Positions 15,733-25,562 are shown, counted from the first letter of the stretch. The stretch: DNA of 64,000 bases from Streptomyces sp. SID14478 (GCF_010548525.1 NZ_JAAGMG010001184.1:1-64000), one strand, 5' to 3'. Notes: generated from the sequence alone by a model not told the origin. Translations and numbers: made by a program.

Positions 15733-18201
15733 GTGGAAAACGACGCGACTGACCACTTCGTTCACGTCCGGGGTGCGACCGAGAACAACCTGAGGGACGT
15801 CGACGTCGACGTGCCCCGGGACGCGATGGTCGTCTTCACCGGTGTCTCCGGCTCCGGCAAGACCACCCTCGCCTTCGGGACGCTCTACGCCGAGGCGCAG
15901 CGCCGGTACTTCGAATCCGTCGCGCCGTACGCCCGCCGGCTGCTCCAACAGGTCGGGGCTCCGCACGTGCAGGAGATCACGGGCCTGCCGCCGGCGGTGG
16001 CACTGCGGCAGGGACGCGGTGCGCCCAGCTCCCGCTCGACGGTCGGGACCCTGACCACGGTGTCCAACCTGCTGCGGATGCTCTACTCGCGCGCCGGCAC
16101 CTACCCGAAGGGCGCCCCACGGCTGGAGGCCGAGTCGTTCTCGCCCAACACCGTGGCGGGCTCCTGCCCGCACTGTCACGGGCTGGGGGTCGTGCACGAC
16201 GTCGCCGAGGACCTCATGGTCCCCGATACGACGCTGAGCATCCGGGACGGCGCGATCGCCGCCTGGCCCGGCGCCTGGCAGGGCGCCAACCTGCGCAGCA
16301 TCGTCAGCGGCCTGGGCATCGACATCGACCGGCCGTGGCGCAAGCTCAAAAAGGCGGACCGCCGGTGGCTGCTGTTCACCGACGAGCAGCCCTCCGTCCT
16401 CATCGAGCCGGAGGCCGACCGCGTCGACTACGGCTACTACGGCAAGTTCTGGAGCGCCCGCAAACACGTCATGCACGTTCTCGCCGACTCCAAGAGTGAG
16501 CGCATGCGGGAGCGGGCGTTGCGGTTCGTGCGGAGCGTGCCCTGCCCCGAGTGCCACGGCAGCGGACTGCGGCCGGAGGCGCTCGCCGTCACGTTTGCCG
16601 GGCACACGATCGCTGAGCTGAACGCGCTGCCGCTCACCCGGGCCGCCGCGCTGCTGCGTCCCGTAGCCAAGCTGTCCGAGTCCTCCGCCGCCCCTTCGGC
16701 GAAGCTCCAGGGGGAGCGGGGCGAGGTCGCCGTGCGGATCTGCGCCGATGTCGTGGCGCGCCTCGACGTGCTGCTCGGTCTCGGCCTCGGGTACCTGAGC
16801 CTCGGACGCCGCTCGACGACGCTGTCGCCGGGGGAGGCCCAGCGCGTGCGGATCGCCACGCAGCTGCGCTCCGGGCTCTTCGGTGTCGTCTACGTGCTCG
16901 ACGAGCCCTCCGCGGGGCTGCACCCGGCCGACGCGGAGCCGCTCCTCGACGTCCTCGACCGGCTGAAGAAGTCGGGAAACTCGCTGTTCGTCGTGGAGCA
17001 CGACATGGACATCGTGCGTCGGGCGGACTGGGTCGTCGACATCGGGCCCGGTGCGGGGGAGGGAGGCGGCCGCGTGCTCTACAGCGGTCCGGTCCCCGGC
17101 CTGGAACAGGTCGAAAAGTCCGTCACCGGCAGCTACCTGTTCGGGAGGGAGAAGCCGCCGGCCCACCGGCCGCGCAAGGCGCAGGGCTGGCTGCGTCTGC
17201 GGGGCGTCACCCGCCACAACCTGCAGGACATGTCGGTGGACGTGCCGCTGTGCGTCTTGACGGCGGTGACGGGGGTGTCCGGATCCGGGAAGTCGACGCT
17301 GGTCGCGCAGGTCCTCGCCGAGGTGGTCCGCAGCCACCTCGGGGTCGCCGACGAGGATGTCGACGAGGCGGCGCTCGAGGTCGATGTGCAGGAGGCTTCG
17401 GGCGTCGAGTCGTTCGACCGGCTGGTCCGCGTCGACCAGCGCCCCATCGGCCGTACGCCCCGGTCCAACCTGGCGACGTACACCGGCATGTTCGACGCGG
17501 TGCGCAAGCTCTATGCGGCGACGGACGAGGCGCGGAAGCGTGGTTACACGGCAGGGCGATTCTCCTTCAACGTCGCGCAGGGGCGGTGCGAGACCTGCCA
17601 AGGGGAGGGCTTCGTCTCGGTGGAGCTGCTCTTCCTGCCGGGGACGTACGCTCCCTGCCCGACCTGTGACGGTGCCCGGTACAACGCCGAGACGCTCGAA
17701 GTGACGTACCGGGGCATGAACATCGCGGATGTCCTGTCCTTGTCGGTGGACGAGGCGGCGGTCTTTCTGGCCGATGTCCCGGGCGCCGTCCGAAGCCTCG
17801 ACGTGCTGAAGGACGTAGGTCTGGGGTACCTGCGACTGGGGCAGCCGGCGACGGAGCTGAGCGGAGGCGAGGCGCAACGCATCAAGCTGGCCACCGAGTT
17901 GCAGCGGGCGGGCCGGGGACATGCCCTCTACCTCCTCGACGAGCCGACAGCCGGTCTGCACCCGGCGGACATCGCGCTGCTCGTGCGGCAGTTGCACCGG
18001 CTCGTGGATGCCGGGAACACCGTCGTCCTGGTCGAACACGACCTGGACACGATCGCCGCCGCGGACTGGGTCATCGACCTCGGTCCAGGTGGCGGGTCGG
18101 CGGGCGGCAAGGTGATCGCGACGGGGCCGCCCACAAAGATCGCCAAGTCCAGGCGCAGTGCCACCGCCCGCTACCTGGCACCCCGCCTTGCCGGCTCGTG
18201 A
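15733..18201 (+). CDS. UvrA-like double ABC ATPase (class II UvrA / DrrC-like)
   Basis: 822 residues from GTG 15733, shorter than canonical UvrA (about 940-1000). Two ABC units: Walker A GVSGSGKTTL near residue 37 and GVSGSGKSTL near 513, signatures LSPGEAQRVRIATQL and LSGGEAQRIKLATEL. Zinc-type CxxC pairs occur in SCPHCHG, PCPECHG and CETCQGEG...CPTCDG. The length deficit and early sequence suggest the UvrB-binding domain is missing, as in UvrA2/DrrC proteins linked to tolerance of DNA-intercalating drugs. It stands alone, without uvrB or uvrC, so a repair role with UvrBC is less likely than DNA or drug clearance. Confidence 0.92.
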   Translation: MENDATDHFVHVRGATENNLRDVDVDVPRDAMVVFTGVSGSGKTTLAFGTLYAEAQRRYFESVAPYARRLLQQVGAPHVQEITGLPPAVALRQGRGAPSSRSTVGTLTTVSNLLRMLYSRAGTYPKGAPRLEAESFSPNTVAGSCPHCHGLGVVHDVAEDLMVPDTTLSIRDGAIAAWPGAWQGANLRSIVSGLGIDIDRPWRKLKKADRRWLLFTDEQPSVLIEPEADRVDYGYYGKFWSARKHVMHVLADSKSERMRERALRFVRSVPCPECHGSGLRPEALAVTFAGHTIAELNALPLTRAAALLRPVAKLSESSAAPSAKLQGERGEVAVRICADVVARLDVLLGLGLGYLSLGRRSTTLSPGEAQRVRIATQLRSGLFGVVYVLDEPSAGLHPADAEPLLDVLDRLKKSGNSLFVVEHDMDIVRRADWVVDIGPGAGEGGGRVLYSGPVPGLEQVEKSVTGSYLFGREKPPAHRPRKAQGWLRLRGVTRHNLQDMSVDVPLCVLTAVTGVSGSGKSTLVAQVLAEVVRSHLGVADEDVDEAALEVDVQEASGVESFDRLVRVDQRPIGRTPRSNLATYTGMFDAVRKLYAATDEARKRGYTAGRFSFNVAQGRCETCQGEGFVSVELLFLPGTYAPCPTCDGARYNAETLEVTYRGMNIADVLSLSVDEAAVFLADVPGAVRSLDVLKDVGLGYLRLGQPATELSGGEAQRIKLATELQRAGRGHALYLLDEPTAGLHPADIALLVRQLHRLVDAGNTVVLVEHDLDTIAAADWVIDLGPGGGSAGGKVIATGPPTKIAKSRRSATARYLAPRLAGS

Positions 18202-18422
18202 CGGACCCCGTCCCGGCGATGTCCACGCCTGAGCCTGTGCCCGGGACGTTCCATCGGTACGGCTTGTGGCCGGCGCGAGCCCTGTCGGCCGCCCGGCTGA
18301 AGCGCCGACGGGAGCGTTTCCTTGGCAAGTTGCATGATCCTGGCCGTGGTTGGCCTGATCGTGCCTATTATCTGCGGAGGGTTGATCGTTACCTGCGGGA
18401 ACGGCCGGCAGATTGCGTATGA
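18198..18422 (+). CDS. possible small protein, translationally coupled to UvrA-like gene
   Basis: 74 codons from a GTG that overlaps the UvrA-like stop (GTGA). The product is basic and Arg/Pro-rich. Codons end in G/C in the first half but not in the second, so only the overlap supports it. It may be a remnant or no gene at all. Confidence 0.25.
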   Translation: MTDPVPAMSTPEPVPGTFHRYGLWPARALSAARLKRRRERFLGKLHDPGRGWPDRAYYLRRVDRYLRERPADCV

Positions 18423-18691
18423 ATCGGCCCTGTTGGATGGAGCAAGGGGGAGCGGTATCAGGCGCACGGGGGCGAGCGTCCTGCGGTCAGTGTCCGGGCG
18501 AAGCGGCTCGCACCGACGGCACCTCACGCGACCGCACTGGTCGCAGCACGTTCTGATGCTTCCTCTTGCACAAGTCCGTCCCTAGCCGAGGATGCTGTGC
18601 AACTCCGGTGCGCAGCAGGGCGATTGGATCCCTCCCTGGCCTCATGGGCGGGGCTTCCTCCCAAAATACTCAGGTGAACAGGAGATTCAGC
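18202..18691. other. stretch of about 490 bases without a secure gene
   Basis: Apart from the doubtful coupled frame ending at 18422, nothing convincing. Third-position G/C bias is lost from about 18320 onward. The last 60 bases carry the ribosome site (AGGAG) of the serine hydrolase gene. Confidence 0.4.
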
Positions 18692-19918
18692 ATGGGAACG
18701 AGCAGCGGTGGCTTCTCCGACGCGGGGTTGCGCAGGCTACGCGAGGTGCTGGCGGGCCATGTTGAGTCCAAGAAGATTCCCGGCCTCGTCGCCTTGGTCA
18801 GCCGCGGCGGTCAGACGCACGTCGAAACCATCGGGACGATGCGTCATGACGGTGGCGCGCCGATGCGCCGGGACACGATCTTCCGCATGGCGTCCACGTC
18901 GAAACCGGTCACGATGGCGGCCGCGATGGTCCTGCTCGACGAGTGTCGGCTGCGGCTGGACGACCCGGTGGATCAGTGGCTTCCCGAACTTGCCGACCGG
19001 CAGGTGTTGAAGCGGCCGGACGGGCCGCTGGACGACACCGTGCCCGCTCACCGGCCGATCACCGTAAGGGACTTGCTGACCTCCACGTTCGGGCTCGGCG
19101 TGGACTTCGAGTCGATGGCATCCCCGATCAGGGCCGCGACCTTCGAGCGTCTCGACTACAGCGTGGGGTCCGGGCCGGCGCCGGCTCCGGACGAGTGGAT
19201 GCGTCGTCTGGGTGAACTGCCGCTGCAGTACCAGCCCGGAGTGCGGTGGCAGTACGACCTCAGCAACGAGGTGGTCGGCGTACTGGTCTCCCGGGTCGCG
19301 GGAGAGTCGTTGGAGACGTTCCTGCGGACGCGCGTCCTCGATCCGCTGGGGATGAAGGACACCGCTTTCCACGTGCCCGCCGACAAGATCGACCGTCTGC
19401 CGCCCCTGTACGGGCCGGACCCGCAGACCGGCGAGTTCCTGGTGTGGGACGAGGCGGAAGGGGGACGGTCCAGCGCGCCCCCCGCGTTCCAGGGCGCCGG
19501 CGGCGGGCTGGTCTCCACCGTCGACGACTACCACGCCTACTTCCAGATGCTGCTCAACCACGGAATGCACCAGAACCAACGGGTACTGTCCCGGGCGGCC
19601 GTGGAGCTGATGACCACCAACCGCCTCTCGCCCAAGCAACTGGCCGCCCGCGATGCCATGTTCAGCAACGTCGCCCACCTGTCGTCCGGCCAGGGGGCCC
19701 ACGGCGGCTGGGGCTTCGGGATGTCGGTGCGCACCCATCTCAGTGACTACGCGCCCATCGGGCAGTTCGGCTGGTTCGGAGGCACGGGCACCACGGCCTA
19801 CGCGGACCGGACCAACCAGCTCACCGGAGTGCTGCTGACCCAGGTCGGACTGTCCACCCCGGACTCCCCGCGCGCCATGAGCGACTTCTGGACCACGCTC
19901 TACCAGGCCATCGACTGA
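18692..19918 (+). CDS. serine hydrolase, beta-lactamase (class C/EstB) family
   Basis: 408 residues, ATG 18692 after AGGAG. The S-x-x-K motif is Ser68-Thr-Ser-Lys71 in FRMASTSKPVT; the second element is YDLSN (Tyr188), and the C-terminal GWFGGTGTTAYAD supplies the KTG-like HxG/GxG loop. No signal peptide, unlike secreted penicillin-binding relatives, which points to a cytoplasmic esterase rather than a resistance beta-lactamase. Followed by a perfect terminator hairpin at 19962-19980, so monocistronic. Confidence 0.93.
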   Translation: MGTSSGGFSDAGLRRLREVLAGHVESKKIPGLVALVSRGGQTHVETIGTMRHDGGAPMRRDTIFRMASTSKPVTMAAAMVLLDECRLRLDDPVDQWLPELADRQVLKRPDGPLDDTVPAHRPITVRDLLTSTFGLGVDFESMASPIRAATFERLDYSVGSGPAPAPDEWMRRLGELPLQYQPGVRWQYDLSNEVVGVLVSRVAGESLETFLRTRVLDPLGMKDTAFHVPADKIDRLPPLYGPDPQTGEFLVWDEAEGGRSSAPPAFQGAGGGLVSTVDDYHAYFQMLLNHGMHQNQRVLSRAAVELMTTNRLSPKQLAARDAMFSNVAHLSSGQGAHGGWGFGMSVRTHLSDYAPIGQFGWFGGTGTTAYADRTNQLTGVLLTQVGLSTPDSPRAMSDFWTTLYQAID

Positions 19919-19961
19919 CAACGGGTCCGCCCGTCGGTTGCGGCCGGGACACAGTGCGGAG

Positions 19962-19980
19962 CCCCGGAGTCGGTCCGGGG
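19962..19980 (+). terminator. terminator of serine hydrolase gene
   Basis: CCCCGGA-GTCGG-TCCGGGG, a perfect 7-bp stem with a 5-base loop, 44 bases after the stop. Confidence 0.75.
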
Positions 19981-20219
19981 TGGTGTCCTCGTAGACGGCG
20001 TTCAGCTCACGCATCGGGCTCAACTTCCCAGACCCACGGGGGTTGAGCCCGTTGCCTGTTGCTCGCCCCGACCTGCCGGTCACCGCCTGCCGCGCGCCAC
20101 GACCACCTCACCCCTTCGCCCGTCCGGGCCCTCGGCGTCCGCCCTGGGTACGGGTCGGGTAAAGGCTCTCCCCGCACCTGAGTGCCGCGAGGCATGCGGG
20201 GCAACCGGCCGCTCAGTGA

Positions 20220-20237
20220 CCGTGCGGAGCCGCACGG
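20220..20237. repeat. perfect 8-bp inverted repeat upstream of APC permease
   Basis: CCGTGCGG-AG-CCGCACGG; the 2-base centre is too small for a normal RNA loop, so a protein-binding site (operator) is as likely as an RNA hairpin. It is 42 bases before the GTG start. Confidence 0.5.
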
Positions 20238-20279
20238 CGAAGCCCGTTTGGAACGTAGGACGGGCAGGCATGAAGGGGC

Positions 20280-22271
20280 GTGTGTCGGGTGGGAAAGGTG
20301 AGTGCGGCGGTGATACCGAAGACGGTGGAGAGTCCGACACAGCGGGCTCGTCCATCGGGTCGGATGTCACGGTGGATGCTGCGGCACCGGGTGCAGCCGA
20401 TGGGCCCGGCGGCCGGTGACGTGCATGCCGACTCGCAGGCGTGGTGGAAGGTGATGTGCCTGACGGGCGTCGACTACTTCTCCAGCCTCGCCTACGTGCC
20501 GGCGATCGCCGCGCTGGCGGCCGGGGCGGTCTCGCCGTTGGCGACGCTGCTGATCGTGGCCCTGACGCTGCTGGGGATGCTGCCGATGTACCGCAGGGTG
20601 GCGAAGGAGAGCCCCCACGGTGCGGGATCGGTCGCCATGCTGGCGGACCTGCTGCCGTTCTGGTGGGGCAAGCTGTTCGTCCTGGTCCTGCTGGGCTTCG
20701 TGGCAACCTCGTGGATCATCACGATCACTTTGTCCACGGCGGACGCCTCGGTGCACGTGGTGGAGAATCCCTTCTTCCCCGCCGCGCTCCACGGGCACCA
20801 AGTCGTTCTCACGGTCGCCTTGCTGTTGGTGCTGGGAGGCGTTTTCCTCCTCGGGTTCAGCGAAGCGGTCAAAATCGCGATCCCGTTGGTCGCCGTCTTC
20901 CTTCTGCTCAATGCCGTCGTCATCGGGGTCGGTCTCTACCAGGTGTTCACCACACCGGGCGCCCTCTCGGCCTGGACGGGTGACCTCACCGACGGTGGCG
21001 GCGGGATCGGGAGTCTCGCCGGCCCGGCACTACTGGCCTTTCCGCTTCTGGTGCTGGGTCTTTCGGGTTTCGAGACCGGCGTGAGCATGACGCCGCTGAT
21101 CGCGGCGGAGGGGGACGATCCCGAAGAGCGCCTGCGTGCGCGGGTCCGCAACGCGCGCCGCCTGCTGACGACCGCCGCGGTGCTGATGAGCGTCTACCTG
21201 CTCGCCGCGAGCTTCGTCGCCACCGTGCTCATCCCGCACAAGGAGTTCAAAGCCGGCGGCGGGGCCAACGGCCGGGCTCTGGCCTATCTGGCGCACGCGC
21301 ATGTCGGAGAGGCGTTCGGCACCGTCTACGACTTCAGCACCATCCTCATCCTCTGGTTCGCGGGCGCCTCCGCCATGGCCGGACTGATCAACATCGTGCC
21401 CCGGTACCTGCCCGACTACGGCATGGCTCCCGAGTGGGGACGCGCGGTGCGGCCGGTCGTCCTCGTGTACACCGCGCTGTGCATCGTGATCACGATCGCC
21501 TTCGGCGCCGACGTCAACGCCCAGGCCGGCGCCTACGCCACGGGCATCCTGGCGATGATGGTCTCCGGAGCCTTCGCCGTCACCGTCTTCACCGCCCGCC
21601 ACCGCCGACGCGTCCCGGCCGTCGGCTTCGCCCTGCTCACCGCGGTCCTGCTCTACGCCCTGGTCGCCAACGTCGTCGACAAGCCCGACGGCCTCGCCAT
21701 CTCCGGCTGCTTCATCGCCGGCATCATCGCCGTGTCACTGGTCTCCCGCGTCGCACGCACCACCGAACTGCGCACCGACCGCCTCGAATTCGACAGCGCG
21801 GCCCGCCGCTTCATCGCGGACACCCTGTCCTACGACGGTTCCATCAACGTCATCGCCAACCGCCGTGAGGCGGGCGACGGGGCGGAGTACCTGGAGAAGG
21901 AGCATGAACAGCGCGGCATGAACCCGGTACCGGGTCGAGCCGACGTGCTCTTCCTGGAGATCGACGTGGTCGACCCGTCGGACTTCAGCGAAACCCTCAC
22001 TGTGCGTGGCGTGGAGATCGAAGGGTTTCGGGTTTTGCGGGCCGAGGCGCCGGCGGCCCCGAACGCGATCGCCGCGGTCCTCCTCGCCCTGCGCGACGTC
22101 ACCGACGTACGGCCGCACTGTTACTTCGCCTGGGCGGAAGGCAGCCCGGTCCGGCACATGCTGCGCTACTTCCTCCTCGGCCGTGGCGACACCGCCCCCG
22201 TCACCCGCGAGATCCTCCGCCGCAACGAACCCGACCCGTCCCGCCGCCCCGGGATTCACGTCGGCGCCTGA
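20280..22271 (+). CDS. APC superfamily amino-acid/cation permease
   Basis: Up to 663 residues. Starts at GTG 20280 (AAGGGG just upstream) or GTG 20298 ([10 protein letters not shown], after GGGAAAG) are both possible. About 12 membrane helices from residue 55 ([18 protein letters not shown], a typical unwound first helix) to about 490, then a soluble C-terminal region of some 150 residues. Members of this subgroup are annotated as amino acid transporters but resemble potassium/proton APC proteins with a cytoplasmic tail. Monocistronic, closed by a strong terminator at 22272-22294. Confidence 0.92.
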   Translation: MCRVGKVSAAVIPKTVESPTQRARPSGRMSRWMLRHRVQPMGPAAGDVHADSQAWWKVMCLTGVDYFSSLAYVPAIAALAAGAVSPLATLLIVALTLLGMLPMYRRVAKESPHGAGSVAMLADLLPFWWGKLFVLVLLGFVATSWIITITLSTADASVHVVENPFFPAALHGHQVVLTVALLLVLGGVFLLGFSEAVKIAIPLVAVFLLLNAVVIGVGLYQVFTTPGALSAWTGDLTDGGGGIGSLAGPALLAFPLLVLGLSGFETGVSMTPLIAAEGDDPEERLRARVRNARRLLTTAAVLMSVYLLAASFVATVLIPHKEFKAGGGANGRALAYLAHAHVGEAFGTVYDFSTILILWFAGASAMAGLINIVPRYLPDYGMAPEWGRAVRPVVLVYTALCIVITIAFGADVNAQAGAYATGILAMMVSGAFAVTVFTARHRRRVPAVGFALLTAVLLYALVANVVDKPDGLAISGCFIAGIIAVSLVSRVARTTELRTDRLEFDSAARRFIADTLSYDGSINVIANRREAGDGAEYLEKEHEQRGMNPVPGRADVLFLEIDVVDPSDFSETLTVRGVEIEGFRVLRAEAPAAPNAIAAVLLALRDVTDVRPHCYFAWAEGSPVRHMLRYFLLGRGDTAPVTREILRRNEPDPSRRPGIHVGA

Positions 22272-22294
22272 GCCCGCGCCTCCAGGGCGCGGGC
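22272..22294 (+). terminator. terminator of APC permease gene
   Basis: GCCCGCGCC (22272-22280) pairs with GGCGCGGGC (22286-22294) over a 5-base loop, directly abutting the stop codon. Confidence 0.75.
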
Positions 22295-22643
22295 GCGACG
22301 CGTGCCGCCGGGTGACGACTGGCTGTGCCGACGTCATGCACCTCGGCGCAGGCGCCTCGAACGACCCCTGGGCGTGTGCCTGTTGCCCTACGTCCCACGA
22401 ATCGGCGCAAAAGCCATCGCCTGACGAGTGACTACAGGAGCCGTCCCGGCCTAGGGTGGGCGGGAGCCCCAGCCCCGGCGAACCTTCTCACGGTCCGAGC
22501 GACCACCATCGAGACGGCACGGGCACCGCACCATATGGTCGTCAGTCGCCTCCGCTCCGGCGGACGGCTGTTACCTCCGTGTCCTCGCGCATGGTCCTCG
22601 CACGCACTCGGAACCGGGAGCACCTCCCAGCCGAAGGATCATC
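22295..22643. other. gene-free stretch of about 350 bases
   Basis: No frame with coding-like codon use. Contains the promoter region of the following membrane-protein gene; I see no clear -10/-35 pair or repeat. Confidence 0.4.
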
Positions 22644-23216
22644 ATGGCCGAACGCAACACATTGCTTCGCAGCGCACATGACATGGGACTCGCCGCCTGG
22701 TTCGGCGGCTCCCTGATGGGAGCCGTCGGCGTCAACGGCGCCGCACAGCAAGAAGGCGTCACCGACGTCGGCACGGCGCGGATCGCGTCCGTGGGCTGGG
22801 CGAAGTGGGCGCCGCTGGGCGCTGCCGCGATCGGCGCTCATCTCGTGGGCGGTACAGGCCTGTTGGTGGCCAACAGGGCGCGCGTGCGCGGCCAGAAGGG
22901 CGTCGCGGGGGCCACGGCGGCCAAGAGCGCCCTGACCGGGGCGGCGCTCGGCGCCACGGTCTACACGAGGATGCTCGGCAAGAAGATCGACCTCGCGGCC
23001 ACGGAGAAGCAGGAGGACCAGGAGACGACTGAAGAGGGCCCCGTCGGGGTCGAGCAGGCGAAGCGTCAGCTGGCTGTCATGCAATGGGTGGTGCCGTCGC
23101 TGACCGCCGGTCTCCTCGTCCTCAACGCCCTGCAGGGCGAACAGCAGCGTCCTTCCCAGCAGACGGTCGGCGCCCTGCGCAAGACCCTGGCCCAACTGGG
23201 CCGGCAGAATCCGTGA
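22644..23216 (+). CDS. conserved actinobacterial membrane protein, unknown function
   Basis: 190 residues, ATG 22644 after GAAGGA. Four hydrophobic segments: about 15-35 (AAWFGGSLMGAVGVNGAA), 55-78 (APLGAAAIGAHLVGGTGLLV), 90-108 and 145-163 (VVPSLTAGLLVLNALQ), separated by an acidic KQEDQETTEEG loop. The N-terminal MAERNTLLRSAHDMGLAAWF pattern recurs in actinobacterial proteins of unknown role. HU follows about 180 bases downstream under its own promoter. Confidence 0.75.
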   Translation: MAERNTLLRSAHDMGLAAWFGGSLMGAVGVNGAAQQEGVTDVGTARIASVGWAKWAPLGAAAIGAHLVGGTGLLVANRARVRGQKGVAGATAAKSALTGAALGATVYTRMLGKKIDLAATEKQEDQETTEEGPVGVEQAKRQLAVMQWVVPSLTAGLLVLNALQGEQQRPSQQTVGALRKTLAQLGRQNP

Positions 23217-23353
23217 CGAGCCACGAGGCCCTCACGCAAAGGTGCCGGCTGCCCGACGGTCGGTGACCACGTGCCCGGTCCGCGGTGTCGCAGCCTGGGG
23301 GCGTGGTGACTTGCCAGTTGTCGGTGAAAGTACCGACGACGTGATCTGCCCGT

Positions 23354-23370
23354 TCCCGCACGGAGCGGGA
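23354..23370. repeat. inverted repeat in the HU upstream region
   Basis: TCCCGC-ACGGA-GCGGGA, a perfect 6-bp inverted repeat 29 bases before the HU start; could be an operator or a weak terminator of the preceding gene. Confidence 0.35.
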
Positions 23371-23398
23371 TGTCCCATCTGTGATTCGGAGTACCGAC

Positions 23399-23677
23399 AT
23401 GACCCGCACTGAGTTGGTGGCCGCGTTGGCCGAGCGCGCCGAGGTGAGCCAGAAGGACGCGGACGCGGTGCTGACCGCGTTCGCCGCGACGGTCGGCGAC
23501 ATCGTCGCCAAGGGCGACGAGAAGGTCACCATTCCGGGCTTCCTGACCTTCGAGCGCACCCACCGCGCTGAGCGGGAGGGCCGCAACCCCGCCACGGGCG
23601 AGACGATGACCATTCCTGCCGGCTACAGCGTCAAGGTCTCCGCGGGCTCGAAACTCAAGGAGTCCGCCCAGGGCTGA
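23399..23677 (+). CDS. HU family DNA-binding protein
   Basis: 92 residues from ATG 23399 (MTRTELVAAL). Classical HU: two N-terminal helices, VTIPGFLTFERTHRAER and the DNA-intercalating beta arm RNPATGETMTIPA with its conserved NP, ending in a short C-terminal helix. It lacks the long Lys/Ala tail of HupS-type proteins, so it resembles the short HupA form. It compacts the nucleoid as a dimer. Followed by a long perfect terminator. Confidence 0.96.
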   Translation: MTRTELVAALAERAEVSQKDADAVLTAFAATVGDIVAKGDEKVTIPGFLTFERTHRAEREGRNPATGETMTIPAGYSVKVSAGSKLKESAQG

Positions 23678-23694
23678 GTCGCACCGGCACAAAT

Positions 23695-23730
23695 GAGGGG
23701 CGGGCACCCGACTCCGGGCACCCGCCCCTC
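23695..23730 (+). terminator. strong terminator of HU gene
   Basis: GAGGGGCGGG (23695-23704) pairs perfectly with CCCGCCCCTC (23721-23730); inside, CCCG/CGGG extends the structure. Confidence 0.85.
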
Positions 23731-23865
23731 ACCGTGCCCTTTCACCAGGGCAACAAGTGGTGCTGAGGTGGAGCCCTGACCGCGGCCGGCCTCGCAGAGC
23801 GAGCGCGCGGCCCGGGGCGCCGCGAAGGTCCGCTCCATCGGAATACTCCACGCCGGCGGCGCCTG

Positions 23866-24102
23866 TCATCGTCGCTGCCGATCAGGCGGTGACGGTCTCC
23901 GGCGCCGATTGGCGGCACCTTCCCTACGGCCGATGAGCGATCCTGCCGAGCTCCGGGCGCACCCTGCGTGGGGTGTGCGGCGGTGCCTGTAGGCGGAGCG
24001 GACTCTGCCGGCCGCGGCGAGGACCGTGGCGGTCAACAGGGCGGAGGCGACGTTGCCGGTGAGGTCGTGGAGGAGGAAGTCCTCCAGGAGGTCCCAGTGC
24101 AT
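23866..24102 (-). CDS. possible small membrane protein
   Basis: 78 residues from ATG 24102 (MHWDLLEDFLLHDLTGNVAS). One hydrophobic helix (ALLTATVLAAAGRV) followed by a long Arg-rich tail; the ribosome site is weak. Codon use is fair in the first half only. It is divergent from the coiled-coil protein gene and could be a real short membrane protein or a chance frame. Confidence 0.4.
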   Translation of the reverse strand: MHWDLLEDFLLHDLTGNVASALLTATVLAAAGRVRSAYRHRRTPHAGCARSSAGSLIGRREGAANRRRRPSPPDRQRR

Positions 24103-24165
24103 CAGTTGGGGGCTGCCCCTCGTGTTCGTGGATGACTGACACGTCCACCGTTCCTGCAGTTCAGA

Positions 24166-24187
24166 GTGTTGCGGAAGGTAGCAACAC
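24166..24187. repeat. 7-bp inverted repeat upstream of coiled-coil protein
   Basis: GTGTTGC-N8-GCAACAC, perfect, in the gap between two divergent genes; candidate operator. Confidence 0.45.
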
Positions 24188-24302
24188 CCGTGGTTCGGCG
24201 ACTTCTTCCGCATGATCGATTTTGTCTGGCCGCGGTCTGTCGGAAGACTGATGTGCCCCCGAAGGTCCGCATTGACGGGGAGCGAGAGACAAGGGGAGCC
24301 GG

Positions 24303-25562
24303 GTGGACGCCGACGGTGCCGACGGGGAGTACGAGCGGGCGAGTGCCGCGTACGGGGACGGCTTGCGTGCCGTCTACCAGTTGATCCCTGACTCCCTGCG
24401 GGTGTTCGCGCGCCGGGAGGACGTGCCCTTCGACTACACGGCCGTGTCGCGCTTCCTGTCGGGTGACCGGGTGGCTCCGGTCGACTTCATCGACTGCCTG
24501 GCCTCGGTACGGAGGGCTGTGGGCCTCCCGCTGGCAGAGGCGGAGCAGACCGGTTTGCGCGCGTTATGGCTGGCGGTGATGAAGGCCAGCCACAACCCTC
24601 ATCACCGCCTGGCCTTCCTGGAACATGAACTCGCCGCTGTACGCGCGCAATTGCGGGAAGCCGATGAGAGGGCGGGCACCGATCGCCGCCGCTTCGAAGC
24701 CTCGCAGGCCCACCTCGCTGCCCTCCACCAGGACCTGGACGAGACTCGCCGAACAGCCGGGCAAGCACAGGCACTTCACGAGGAGAACGGCCGGCTGCGC
24801 CGTCAGCTCACCGCGGCCGCCGACTACGTCAAGGACACCGAGCGTCAGCTGGAGGAGAGCCGGCGAGAGCGCGCAAGCCTGCGGGACACCGCGCGGCTGC
24901 TGGAACAGGAAGTCACCGTGTTGCGCCGGCAGGTCGACGCCCTGCACCAGGAGGCACCGGCAGACGCCCTCGACCTGGCGGGTGCCGGCGGGAATCCGGC
25001 GGAGTCCGCAGCGGGCAGGCCGGGCGACGTGCTGGTGCTGACGATCCCCAAGACGCTCTCCCGCATCGCTGCTTACCCGTACACGCGTTGGCAGCAAGGA
25101 GTGCTGTGGTCGGCCGGTGCAGGAGCCTGTGTCCTCCTTCCGCTGTGGATGAGCAGTTCCCTCGACTGGATTCCCGGCATGGACTACGCCATGGGCGACC
25201 GGCCTGCGGAGCACGGCAAGGCCTGCAACATGGAGACCGGTTGCGACCCCGCCTACTGGTCATGGGACATCCCGTTGGACGGAGAGATCAGCACCACGTT
25301 CTGGCTCGACATCTCCGATCCCAGCCAAAAACCGCGGGGGACGCTCGGCATCAAGAACGGGGACCAGTGCGCGGCACGCGTCGAATGGACCCTGACCGCA
25401 GCCGGTCGCCAGATCGCTTCCGGCACCACGGGGGACACCACAGCTGTGCCTGTCACCGGTACCGCATCGGCCCACAGCGGCCAGGTCACCTTTGCCGCAC
25501 AGCGCACCGACAGCCAGGACTGCCGGGCGACTCTGACGTGGAGGGACGCACGCGTCGAATGA
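24303..25562 (+). CDS. membrane protein with N-terminal HTH-like region and coiled coil
   Basis: 419 residues from GTG 24303 after AAGGGGAG. Residues 20-100 look like the helical N-terminus found in many Streptomyces regulators (VSRFLSGDRVAPVDFIDCL, a degenerate Xre-like region). Residues about 100-215 form an unbroken coiled coil (heptads rich in L, R, E, Q), then a linker, a membrane helix near 262-280 (GVLWSAGAGACVLLPLW) and an external C-terminal beta domain with four cysteines (KACNMETGC, QC, DC). The topology suggests a membrane-tethered sensor or scaffold with an extracytoplasmic ligand domain. No named family is recognised. Confidence 0.8.
   Translation: MDADGADGEYERASAAYGDGLRAVYQLIPDSLRVFARREDVPFDYTAVSRFLSGDRVAPVDFIDCLASVRRAVGLPLAEAEQTGLRALWLAVMKASHNPHHRLAFLEHELAAVRAQLREADERAGTDRRRFEASQAHLAALHQDLDETRRTAGQAQALHEENGRLRRQLTAAADYVKDTERQLEESRRERASLRDTARLLEQEVTVLRRQVDALHQEAPADALDLAGAGGNPAESAAGRPGDVLVLTIPKTLSRIAAYPYTRWQQGVLWSAGAGACVLLPLWMSSSLDWIPGMDYAMGDRPAEHGKACNMETGCDPAYWSWDIPLDGEISTTFWLDISDPSQKPRGTLGIKNGDQCAARVEWTLTAAGRQIASGTTGDTTAVPVTGTASAHSGQVTFAAQRTDSQDCRATLTWRDARVE

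Larger units (their letters stand above)
19919..20279. other. gene-free stretch of about 360 bases
   Basis: Holds the serine-hydrolase terminator (19962-19980) and a perfect hairpin at 20220-20237; no protein frame is credible. It must contain the promoter of the APC permease. Confidence 0.5.

Noticed and set aside
15580-18039. Long minus-strand open frame of 819 codons
   Set aside because: Shadow of the UvrA-like gene, whose motifs are complete on the plus strand.
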